From Eunapius fragilis (Eukaryota > Porifera > Demospongiae > Spongillida > Spongillidae), in NCBI GenBank assembly GCA_963681505.1, contig OY811993.1, positions 1,790,850 to 1,854,849 on the forward strand: a DNA stretch of 64,000 nt, in the 5' to 3' direction. A program made the translations under genes and the position numbers. The notes under the pieces were generated by a model. That model did no database searches, was not told where the DNA came from, and worked only from the letters and a program-made list of their open reading frames with translations. Positions 11,541 through 21,622 of the stretch are shown piece after piece (within the stretch, counting starts at the first letter, position 1; each line of letters starts with the position of its first letter).

Positions 11541-12258
11541 TTATCTACTTGTTTCCTTTATTTTTCCTGGCTTTAGATGGAGGTGTTAACTACACCATTA
11601 TATTCCACTACCTAGCAGCATGTCACCTACATTGTCAGAGAAGCCAGCCAGAGCTGAAGCATTGTTGTCTACAGCTACAGGTGTTGATTAACATCTGGAG
11701 CAAGCACCAGCATGCTGAGGCGATCCCTAGCCTGTATGACATGTGTGATGCACAGAGCAGGACTCAAAACCAGTTTAGTACTGGTATTCTACATCCCACT
11801 ATATAAAAACCTGTTCACCCTTCATCATGAGTTCCTCGTATTGTGGGGCATTATATTAAAGGGTGTTCAAGCACAGTCCTAGCGCGGTGAACAATCCGCT
11901 ACATGCATACATGTAAATGAATATATAGCTGGATCAAAACGTGTAAAGAAACAATGGAGTCAGTATGTGAAATCCAATAACAGTTCTGACATACAATGTC
12001 TGCTGTTATGTTAGCCAAGGGAATAGGTCCCCCATGTAAATCTGCTTGATCAGAAATACATGTATTATCCACTCAAGGCAGGGGTGTCATGAGTCCCTAC
12101 ACTCACTCATTGTTGCCTCTTTTGGCCACATACATAGACAAACAGTCACTCACCCACATATTTAGACAACTGTGCACATACTTTGCGCTCATTATAAAAC
12201 CCAGGCTATTTTATTTTACCTCACGAGTACACTGGTCATTAAATAAAATCTGAATGCC

Positions 12259-12380
12259 AATTCAGGTCTTGCAGAAAGGCTCAGCAAGGTTGCTGATGTC
12301 CCAGTGGCTCCAGATGATGGATTGACTAAGTTCACTGGGACATCAGCAACCTTGCTGAGCCTTTCTGCAAGACCTGAATT
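12259..12380. repeat. Perfect 48-bp inverted repeat (hairpin)
   Basis: Arms 12,259-12,306 and 12,333-12,380 are exact reverse complements (AATTCAGGTCTTGCAG... and ...CTGCAAGACCTGAATT) with a 26-base loop. It abuts the inner end of the left arm of the 2.1-kb duplication. Perfect identity implies a recent origin or gene conversion between arms. It could be a very short MITE or a recombination scar. Confidence 0.85.
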
Positions 12381-12859
12381 CAAAGATTTTGTAGAAAAGA
12401 GTGCTACCCAATGTGTGGGAGGCACAACACTGCCACAAATCCTGCAAGACCTTGACTCTTTCCCTGTCTCCATTTCTTAGCATTGATTATGTTATATTTC
12501 GAAATAGAGCGCTACGCAAATCCACGGGCGGCGCATATACGACGGTCTGGGACGAGGTAAAGCTTACGCGGAGAACCGAATAAATATACGGAAAAGATTA
12601 CAAACCAAAGTACAACAGTGCACGATTCTCCAGATTCTGGAGAATGGCTAGCGCATGCGCACCAAGACCTTGCCAATGGATACCAGGCCCTAGCTATTGT
12701 TTGTCCCCGCTAACTTTAATATAAAAATAGGGCCTGGGGACGAGGCTAGGATCCGGCCTGCCAGTCCAGCCTGAAAGGTCGGCCTGGCTGGCCAAATTAG
12801 TAGAAATTATAGTTTATAATGTCAATCATTATTTTAATTATTGCGTTGTCAATCAACGA

Positions 12860-13745
12860 AGCGTGTCTGTAGGTTTCTACGATTCCTATACCTTCTGCTC
12901 AGAGGCCCAAACCTGTTTCAAACCCGGATCTGTGGGAATACAATCCCGAGGAACTCCTGAGATTCACTCCATTGCGAAGGTTTAGTAGCACTGTAGTAGT
13001 GCAAACACATCCGCTGTCTGGTCTCATTTCAAGGTCCATATATCAAAGGAGTAGGCCTACGCAGATTAAGCGTGGTGTGATTACTGCCACAGGCCGTTCT
13101 CCAGGGAACACCAGACTTTGTCTAGACACATTGAACGGCATCACAAGGATGAACAACAATGTGCATGTGTGTAGCAGTCTTCGCAACACATGCTGTTAAC
13201 CTTAAAGGAGGAATATGATGCTTGGCTTCGACTCTCGGAGATCAGATCAGTAGATGTAATGGCCTCTTTAGATCGCTGGGAATGGTGTAAAATGCACAAC
13301 ACACAATTTCCCACTATTGCAAAGCTTGCTCGAATGTACCTGGCTATTCCAGCGTCATCCGCTCCGTCGGGGAGCGGAGTGTTTTCAAGCCGGAGCCATT
13401 TTGACTTCCCCAACGGCTGGAGGCATCAATTATGCAATGCATGGATGCTTCGAAAGAAATAAGCCAATGCTATTGCTCAATGTGCTATATATATAAATAA
13501 TAAACTGTTAATTCCATATTTATTCGCATCTCAGTACGATCTATTATTATTTCACAATATAGATATCGATATATCATCATCACTAGCTATTATAATATTT
13601 GAATTCTGAACAAGAAGTAAACTTGATCTGTATTCAGTCATGTACTATTGCATGTATTGGCACAATGAGGGGGCGTGGTACGGCCTGACATGCCAGGGGT
13701 CCGGCCTGACAGGTCAGGCCAGGTCTCTGGCCTTTGGCAGCCCTG
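12860..13745 (+). pseudogene. hAT transposase remnant (dimerisation domain) with right terminal repeat
   Basis: Bases 13,190-13,462 encode a hAT C-terminal dimerisation signature: EYDAWLR, then WEWCKMHNTQFPTIAKLARM, then YLAIPASSAPSGSGVFS. This is the usual W..FP.LA..AR..L.IPA.S...FS pattern, with SGSG where SER is normal. Only the last part of the transposase survives, and 12,972-13,199 may be an adjoining decayed exon in another frame. A GC-rich terminal region at 13,669-13,745 ends in GGCAGCCCTG, whose complement CAGGGCTGCC is a typical hAT terminus. A related but diverged segment (GTCCAGCCTGAAAGGTCGGC) lies near 12,761. The eight-base target duplication is not resolved. Confidence 0.7.
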
Positions 13746-13835
13746 CGTGTATTCAAATACATGCAGAAGTTGATACATTCACAGTGACTTCAGAGCAAGG
13801 AACTGTACTAATTAAATTAATACACTGTCCGCTGC

Positions 13836-14218
13836 ATGGTGGACAATTACGGAGAGGTCACATTACACTTGACCATTATGCAATCTTTAAAGCTCAGTAC
13901 AAATGGAAGCCCCACAGGCAAAGCTTCTTCATCAAAAAAGGCTAAGGTCTTAGATGATCAATTAAGTTGCATTTGCAGCTTCCTTGCCAAAACACGTCAC
14001 CAGTGTATTCCGGAGCTTTTCGGCCGTCGAACTAGGAAAGGAGAGTTAGAGTACGAGATTAAATGGGTAGGTTGGACTGCAGAGCCCCACACAACAATTG
14101 GGAACTCATCACTAACCTTGCAGGCTATGAAGAAATGGTCACTGCGTTTGAGAAGGTTTGGCAAGAACATTATGACAAGAAGTCAGCAGAGGAACTAAGG
14201 AAGGCATGCAGCGATTAA
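13836..14218 (+). pseudogene. Chromodomain fragment, frameshifted
   Basis: From about 14,010 the frame reads ELFGRRTRKGELEYEIKWVG followed by W, a clear chromodomain start (beta strands with the YEIKWVGW aromatic cage). The expected Trp-Glu of the domain (NNWELI) is only found one base out of register at about 14,094, and that frame continues through GYEEMVTAFEKVW to a TAA near 14,218. So the domain is intact at DNA level except for one frameshift. Upstream (13,836-14,010) is Ser/Lys-rich. It could be the tail of a chromodomain-bearing element or a host gene copy. Confidence 0.65.
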
Positions 14219-14346
14219 ATTATAGACACCGCGAGTCCGCGACCCTACTAGCAGTGCAACCTACTGGATCACTATAGATGCATGACATCAGTACAGAAAG
14301 TATCATAGATGTAGACGCAAAAGTAGGTTGGAAAATGTAGTAGTGG

Positions 14347-14507
14347 CACAGCAAAAAAGGGGGTCGAATCAAATTTTGACTTGCGATTGATTTGACAGTT
14401 TTGACAGTCACATTCCACAGTGATATAGGATGTTACATCCTGTATCAGGAATGTGATAGTCAAATCAATCGCAAATCAAAATTTGCGTTTTTATTTTTGC
14501 TGTGTAG
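14347..14507. mobile_element. MITE-like inverted repeat
   Basis: Ends read GCACAGCAAAAA and TTTTTGCTGTGT. Internal arms TTGCGATTGATTTGAC and GTCAAATCAATCGCAA (with the flanking AAATTTTGA/TCAAAATTT) are mirrored around a centre near 14,430. About 160 bp, non-coding. No target duplication could be fixed with confidence. Confidence 0.65.
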
Positions 14508-15930
14508 ATGTGCATGTTAGAAAAGATGGGACAATCTTTGGACACGCCCAGCGGTAATCATTCAGTTTTTTTAATTGATAGCATATTCGACAAGAGGTGT
14601 TTTCTTACTGATAATTACCTATAACTGGCTATAAGCTCATAACCTTACCGATAGTTGACCCTGCAACCAATTCGGGCTTTTCAAGACTAGACCCAAACTG
14701 GCCAGACCGACAGTAAATATGTGTGCAACGAACGGATCTCGTGTAGACGATACAAGTTTGTGCCATCGTTATAGTTCGAGTTGATTGGTTAATGCATATA
14801 TATATATATATGGGATCGTGGCAGCGAAAAGGCATATTTTTTCAAGTTTTCAAATTATTTCATATTCTAATAACTATGTCTCCGCCCATCTATACACTAT
14901 ACAACAAGTACGCGGCGTTTTCGCTTCTTGCAAACGTCTGGTTCTGTTCCCCTTCTTGGCTTCTTCAACATAGCGAGCAGAAGCTAAATATTCGTAATAC
15001 GTGGGTTCAGCTGCCATCAGCCTGCGCAACACGGTACGTACTCTGTAGCGCATGCACGTAGAAATCGAGCGTGTTGGCTCGGTCAAACTGCTTCATTTAT
15101 GCGTGCACAACGCTGCAGAGCATGAAAGTGCACGGTGTCTAGGGCTAGCTTAATCTGAAACGCACCCTTCCTTTTTGACTTCTGCACACGCACAGATATA
15201 TATATCAAACATGCACCCCCTTGTAGCTACATGTATTTACCAACATGTAGTACTTCTAAAACCTCTTTCTTGTTTAATTTATCTTCATTGGTGAACCAAT
15301 TATATTTGGTTCTACAAAATAATATCCATACAAAATAAGATCCATCAGTCACACACATGCACACACTCACATTCATACACAACCTCAGATCAGAGGAATT
15401 GGTGTCATTTAATTCTGTCAGAATGCTCCCTCGTGCTTAGTTTCCAATTGGTGATGTGCTTGGCATAGTTGATTTTTTGCCCAAAAGGGGTCAGGCGACT
15501 GTGGGTTTGCTGTCCCCCTACCCTGAGTGTGACTGGAACCAAGGTTACCATTTGGTCAGCCCACACCTTGACGCTGGTCAAGGTAAGGTGGTTAGGCCAG
15601 GGTAGAAGCCAAAAGGGTGCTACCTGCCATTGATGTATAAACAATAACACCTGTAGCAATACATTTATACATACAGCCATGGTAAGCAACACAGCTGGCA
15701 TTTGGCTGGAGTGATTTCAGCCCACCCCTACCATCCTTTATACATACATGTGTGACCTGCAACCATACCAGGTGTCAATATTTTGGGGACAGTGTGTTAG
15801 ATGGGGTATGACCGAAACTGAGGGAATGAGTTAAATGGAGGCAAGGCTTTCCCAGACATTTAGGCTCAGGTTAGAATGAGAGTGAGGTTTTCCCAGAAGA
15901 TACTCCAGGCTAGAATTTAGCTAGGAATTT
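14508..15930. other. No gene recognised
   Basis: Contains a short (TA)n tract at 14,795-14,811 followed by CAAGTTTTCAAATTATTTCA, similar to a stretch near 4,235 (CAAGTTTTCTAATTATTTCA), which suggests a small dispersed repeat. The rest holds only short frames with no recognisable product. Confidence 0.4.
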
Positions 15931-15939
15931 AGTGTTGCC

Positions 15940-15968
15940 ATGTGCACTTATACACACACATGCACACT

Positions 15969-16038
<70 letters not shown>

Positions 16039-16407
16039 TACATGTGCACACACACACCATGGGCAGTCAGTCATTCACACATCAACATCAATGCTTTGCT
16101 ATTGCTATTTTTTTTATTTCCTAATTGTTGACCCACATAGAAATATTAAACTGTTTTTAGCTGTCATCCTATTCATCACATGCTTCTCTTTTGTATTTCT
16201 ATTGGAGCCGTATCTTATTCTAAATTGTCTTGTGTATCAATGTGCACGTTCGTTTATGCATGCACACACATACAAGCACTAGCATACACTTGCAACTGCA
16301 GTCACATGTTTATTGTTTGTGTAAATTTGTGTTTCCTTGCTCTGGCAATTACCAACAGGTCTTCTTGTTGCCTTTTGCACTTTTAAACATACATGAATGC
16401 ATGCACA

Positions 16408-16438
<31 letters not shown>

Positions 16439-16830
16439 GCACACACACCCACATGCACATGCACGCACATTCATGTACACACACACAGGAGTCATGCTTC
16501 AATCACAAACATGTGCATATGTACACATAAAAATGGCTTTGGCAGTCATCCGTCATACACACACACACACACACACACATGCACACACACATACACAGAA
16601 CTGGCCTCTGCTTTGTAAAATTCTAATTTCCCTGTTGTCTCTTGTTGCTATGAGCACACTTACTAGATGTGAGCCTGGACTACAAGAATGCACACTTATG
16701 CACACAGGCATGCATGCACAAACACACACACTCACACAAACAAACAAATTAACAAACAAACAAATAAACACACTCACACAAACAAACACACACACATACA
16801 CAAGTGCAAACCACCCACTCTCCATTCTGC
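15940..16830. repeat. Cluster of (CA)n and CACAAA microsatellites
   Basis: Long (CA)n at about 15,974-16,035, shorter CA runs near 16,410-16,480 and 16,555-16,600, and a CAAACAAACAAA tract around 16,735-16,800. The Thr/His-repeat frames (and Val/Cys on the minus strand) over them are compositional. Confidence 0.9.
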
Positions 16831-16977
16831 TTGGTACACTCACACTTGTACCTCCACCATTAGAGAGCATGTTGGTCCTTAATTCACCTCATATGCAATT
16901 TGGATTTTTTTTTCTTCTTCTGCTCCTGTTTGGCTTCCACTGATGTACCCATGGCCTCCACTAGATGCTCATCCCAT

Positions 16978-17094
16978 CACCTACACTAGCTGCTGGCACT
17001 ACTCAACCTGACAAGTTAGTGTAGGTGATGCTCATGTCCCATGATTCTAAGTACTAACTTGTCAGGTTGAGTAGCGCCAGCAGCTAGGTAGGTG
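16978..17094. repeat. Hairpin with 43-bp arms
   Basis: CACCTACACTAGCTGCTGGC followed by ACTACTCAACCTGACAAGTT (from 16,978) is mirrored by AACTTGTCAGGTTGAGTAGC and GCCAGCAGCTAGGTAGGTG (to 17,094), with a loop of about 32 bases. Three mismatched positions are seen. Non-coding, probably a small foldback element. Confidence 0.75.
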
Positions 17095-17627
17095 CACAAT
17101 CATACACCATCACCCATAGCCGTTGAGGTTTTCAATATACAAGACATGTACATGTATCCAGGCTAAGAAGAATCTCCGATGCTATGGAGAGATAGTTTCT
17201 GAGTGTAATAGTATTCACATCCAACTGCTCCCATGTACCCATGAGTTCTAGCAATACACTGTACACACACAAACACACAGACTCATGCACATACACACAC
17301 AAAGCACATACGTGCATACATACAAATGTATAAAAGAGATGGAGTAAATGGAATTTAGATTTCTGAGGCAGCTTATAGCTGATGCCTCTGTACCTTAGCA
17401 ACAAGTGGAAAATTGGTGTCATTGAACAGGTTCATGTTTGGCATGCCAGCTCTGCTGTAGGGTCATGGCATGAGTGTGTGTGTATGTGTGTATGTGTGTG
17501 TGTGTGTATGTGTGTGTATGTGTGTATGCGTGTGTACATGTACGTGCGTGTGTATGTGGTGTTGTGTATTAAGTGCACATGGCAACACCTGACAATTTAG
17601 TAACCAGATGTTTAAAAATGGCTCTAG
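17095..17627. other. No gene; GTAT/GTGT microsatellite
   Basis: A degenerate (GTGTAT)n tract lies at about 17,475-17,560. Otherwise no feature is seen. Confidence 0.5.
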
Positions 17628-18080
17628 ACCTTTTCATCATCACTCGACTTAACTCCCTAACAGCGTGGCTACCCAGGCCACAAAGGTCCAAACATGTACT
17701 TTTAAGCACATGCACACACCCACACACTCACATACCTACTCTCACACACCAGAAGTAATACATACGCACACACAACACACTTGCCTGGTGTGTATGTGTG
17801 TGCATGATAAAAGTGCACAAGATGATTTAGAAAAAGCTAAGGCTCCAATAGAATACAAATGTAAAACAAGATGACTGAGGCAGTTTTATGTTTGTATGTG
17901 GGTGGACAACTAGGAAATAAAATTACAACAGCAAAGCCCGGACGTTGATGTTGCTATTATTCCCATTCACCAAAACATTAAACCAAGTTTTATACGTCTA
18001 CGTAAACAAACACTAAAAGTATTTCGGACCTTTGTGGCCTGGGTAACCCCGCTGTTAGGGAGTTAAATTGAGAGATGATG
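17628..18080. mobile_element. Non-autonomous element with about 55-bp terminal inverted repeats
   Basis: The left end (TCATCATCACTCGACTTAAC, TCCCTAACAGCG, CCCAGGCCACAAAGGTCC) is mirrored at the right end (GGACCTTTGTGGCCTGGG, CGCTGTTAGGGAGTTAAATT, GAGAGATGATGA). The 340-bp interior holds a CA-rich run and no gene. Size and structure suggest a MITE. Its superfamily and target duplication are not resolved. Confidence 0.7.
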
Positions 18081-18093
18081 AACAGAACTTGAA

Positions 18094-18640
18094 CATTATA
18101 ACCTCTCATTGGTTATTTTACAACTAAAAAGGTGACGATGCAACAACCTAGTAGGCACTGCCAACAATTAGTCAGGGACATCAGATGTCCCCCCCCCCCC
18201 CCCCCTCCTCTTTTTCCCCCCTCTCCTTACTTATAGTGCACTTTGTTTTTGGAAAGACCTTAGTGCTATGACATGCACGCATGTAGTTCAAAACTACTTG
18301 TTCTAACTTCCATGTAGAGCATGTACAAGGTAAGTTTGATTCTACCATGTACCATTCTACCATGCTTGCTTGTCTATGTAAACCACTGGCCACCCACAAT
18401 CTGTACTGATAAAGGTATAATAATTTCATAAAAGGCTTATACCAACATACATTGTAGAGCTCTAAAGTTCAGTTCTTGCACAGGCTCTGTATATAATCTC
18501 TTATAATAGCCTTTTTCTAGTTGCATGTAGTTTGCACATCCCAAAAAATACATTCCCCTGACTCCTAGGTGAAAACATATATCGAAGTGAACACTTCCTT
18601 TGAAACAATGTGGTTAATATTAAATACCCTCGCTACCCAA
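18094..18640 (+). repeat. Dispersed repeat, copy 2 (rearranged relative to copy 1)
   Basis: 18,290-18,640 is a direct copy of 5,098-5,400, and 18,094-18,275 is an inverted copy of 5,505-5,690, joined by a run of about 18 C. Like copy 1 it borders a strand-biased array (18,640 onward). Confidence 0.75.
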
Positions 18641-20245
18641 GATGGTGGAAGGGGAGGAGGAGAAGGAGGAGGAGGAGGAGGAGGTAGAGGAGGGGGAGGT
18701 AGAGGAGGGGGAGGTAGAGGGGGGGAGGTAGAGGGGGGGGGAGGTAGAGGGGGGGGGGAGGTAGAGGGGGGGGAGGTAGAGGAGGGGGGAGGTAGAGGGG
18801 GGGGGAGGTAGAGGGGGAGGAGGAACACGAGGAGGTAAAGGAGGGGGTGGGGTGGGTGCAACAGGAAGAATGGAAGGAGGAGGGGGAGGAGGGGAGGATG
18901 CAACGGGTAGAAGTAGGAGGATGAGGAGGAGGAGGGGAGGTGTGGATGGCAATCAAAAGAAAGGAGGAGGGGGAGGGGTAGGTGTAATATGAAGGAAGGT
19001 AGGAGGGAAAATGAAAGGGAGCAAGAGGAGGAGGGGAGGGGAGGAGGAGAGGAGGTGGAGGGGAGGAGGATGGATGGATAAAGGAAGATAGGAGGAGGAG
19101 GAGGTAGAGAAGGGAAGGAGAAGGTGGGGGTGGATGCAACGGGAAGAATGGAAGGAGGAGGGGGGGAGGGGAGGATGCAACGGGTAGGAAGGTAGAAGTA
19201 GGTGGATGAGGAGGAGGGGAGGTGTGGATGCAATCAAACGAATGGAGGAGGGGTAAGTGTAATAGGAAGGAAGGTAGGAGGGAAAATGAGAGGGAGTAAG
19301 AGGAGGAGGAGGGGGAGGGGAGGGAGGAGGAGAGGAGAGGAGGAGGAGGGGAGGATGATGGGTGGATGAAGGAAGATAGGAGGAGGAGGGAGAGGAGGAA
19401 GAGGAGGGGAAGGGGAGGAGGAGGAGGATGGGTGGATGAGGGAAGATAGAAAGAGGAGGAGAGAGGAGAAGGAGGTGGAGAGGGGGAGAAAAAGGTGGGG
19501 GTAGATGCAACGTGAAGAATGGAAGGGGAGGAGGGAGGATGCAACGGGTAGGAAGGTAGAAGTAGGAGTATGATGATGAGGAGGAGGAGGAGGTGTGGAT
19601 GCAATGAAACGAAAGGAGGAGGAGGAAGGGTAGGTGTAATAAAAAGGACAGTAGGAGGGAAAATGAGAGGGAGTAAGAGGAGGAGGAGGGGAGGGAGGGG
19701 AGGATGAGAGGGGAGGGAGAGGAGGAGGATGAGTGGATGAAGGAAGATAGGAGGCTGGGGAAGGGAGGAGGAGGGGAGACGGAGAGGAGAAGAAGGGGAG
19801 GAGGATGGGTGGATGAACATAGGAGGAGGAGGGGGAGGGGAGGAGAGGGGGAGGAGAGGAGGAGGTTAGGAGGATGAGTGGATGAAGGAAAATAGGAAGA
19901 GGAGGAGGAGGTAGAGGAGGGAGAGGAGAAGGTGGGGGTGGATGCAACGGGAAGAATGGAAGGAGGAGGGGAAGATGCAACAGGTAGGAAGGTAGAAGTA
20001 GGATGAGGAGGGGGAGGGGGTTGTGGGGATGCAATCAAAAGAAAGGAGGAGGGGGGTTAGATGTAATAGGAAGGAAGGTAGGAGGGAAAATGAGAGGGAG
20101 TAAAAGAAGGAGGAGGAGGAGGGGAAGAGGAGAGGAGGAGGAGGAGGGGAAGAGGAGAGGAGGAGAGGAGGGATAAGGAGGAGGAGGGGAAGAGGAGAGG
20201 AGGAGGAGGAAAGAGGAGGGGAAGAGGAGGATGGGTGGATGAAGG
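18641..20245 (-). repeat. 1.6-kb purine-rich array with higher-order structure
   Basis: Nearly pure G+A (GGAGGAGGGG variants) punctuated by recurring boxes: GTGTGGATGGCAATCAAAAG or GATGCAATCAAA/GATGCAATGAAA near 18,942, 19,228, 19,588 and 20,026; GATGCAACGGGAAGAATGGA near 18,855, 19,132, 19,503 and 19,940; GTGTAATA...GAAGGTAGGAGGGAAAATGA after each. This gives a higher-order unit of roughly 290-430 bases, present about four times. The long minus-strand Pro/Ser/Leu frames (up to 395 codons) are compositional. G-quadruplex and triplex potential is high. Confidence 0.85.
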
Positions 20246-21170
20246 CATGCACCATAGCGACGAGAGGGTTAGACGTCCGTGCACGCGCGCGCGCGTCCAT
20301 ACTAGTGCGTGCGTGCATATGGACTTGCCAAAGAATGTATAACTAAGAGGGGAGTACTAGGGTCCTATCCTTGAACTGAATTGGGGGCCCCTCCCTCGTG
20401 GAATGGACGGATTGGATTATACAGAGGAGGGTCCCATACGCAAAGGTAAGAGGATCCAGTTCCATTCCAATTTTTACGATGATGAAAATTTGACAAATTG
20501 AAATGAGGCAGCATGCGTTAAATTTTAAGTATGCAATTATCCAATTAATTTACACAATAGGAAATTGAACGCGCGACGGAAAAAGCAATGATGCACGATG
20601 CCAAAATTGAGAAAATTGCATAAATTTGGTCAAAATTAAAAAATTTGAATTATTAGAAAAATTAGAAAATTGAAGAAAATTGCGTGAAAATTGGAAAAAT
20701 TGATCGAAAATGTAAATTTTAATATATTCGAAGAATTGGAAAATTGAATGGCACTTTTATCCACGGACCGTGGATAAAAGTGCCATTCAATTTTCCAATT
20801 CTTCGAATATATTAAAATTTACATTTTCGATCAATTTTTACAATTTTCACGCAATTTTCTTCAATTTTCTAATTTTTCTAATAATTGAAAATTTTAGTTT
20901 TTGACCATATTTATGCAATTTTCTCAATTTTGGCATCGTGCATCATTGATTTTTCCGTCGCGCGTTCAATTTTCTATTGTGTAAAATAATTGGATAATTG
21001 CATACTTAAATTTTAACGCATGCTGCCTCATTTCAATTTGTCAAATTTTCATCATCGTAAAAATTGGAATGGAACTGGATCCTCTTACCTTTGGGTATGG
21101 GACGCTCCTCTATACATGTGTATAATCCAATTCGTCCATTCCACGAGGGAGGGGCCCCCAATTCAGTTCA
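20246..21170. repeat. R1 repeat family, copy B: head-to-head palindrome
   Basis: R1 runs in reverse from 20,246 to about 20,767 and then forward from about 20,765 to 21,170, meeting at CACTTTTATCCACGGACCGT and its mirror. The two arms of about 400 bp match with scattered differences. The forward arm stops at ...CAGTTCA (21,170), where the transposon begins, and resumes at 25,562. Confidence 0.8.
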
Positions 21171-21212
21171 CACAGCTGTTTGCGGCCCATTAAAAGTTGG
21201 ACAATAAGACCT
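21171..21212 (+). repeat. Left terminal inverted repeat of the RAG-like/Chapaev element
   Basis: Begins CACAGCTGTTTGCGGCC immediately after TTCA. Similarity to the right end continues past a gap (AGTTGGACAATAAGA against AGTTGGATAATTAGA), giving an imperfect repeat of about 40 bp. Confidence 0.85.
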
Positions 21213-21622
21213 ACGCCCCGTAATATTGAAACGATGACATCATCCAACATGATCTCACCAAGGACTTTATATCGTTGAGCTATATAAGGACTGCACTTGT
21301 TGTCCCGCCTTTTAACAGCCATTATAGCGTAGACATACCATTTTGCTATCCTATATGTGAGTTACATGGCACAACTCTGTACCGTCTGTTAGCTATAGCG
21401 CTCGCCACGAGTGTACCACGATCAGATATCCTTCACAAAGATCAGAACACTAGGCTACTGCCAATTTTCCTGGGTGAAAACGAAACGCGGATAAATGGTG
21501 GAGGGTGGAGGCTACCTAGAAAGCCAAACAACTAAATGCGGCCTGCTGAAAAGACAGCGCTACAAGTCGTCAAACATGGGTGAATTAAGCGATGTTTTAT
21601 ATCATTTAATGCATAGATGATA

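Larger units (their letters stand above)
10125..12258 (+). repeat. 2.1-kb inverted duplication, left arm
   Basis: The reverse complement of this segment reappears at 27,120-29,270. Matching landmarks include CATAGGCTGAGTTAC-type sequence and GCCAGCAAGCTGCAAGTG (outer end), the M1 hairpin, CCTATTCCCTTGGCTAACAT and CACTGGTCATT (inner end). The arms differ by scattered substitutions and small indels, so they are not a simple assembly mirror. They enclose about 15 kb. The arms carry the 3' part of an ancient retroelement-like frame. Confidence 0.8.

Noticed and set aside
18633-20038. Long minus-strand Pro/Ser/Leu-rich open frames (up to 395 codons)
   Set aside because: They follow the polypurine array; several frames are open together and the residues mirror base composition.
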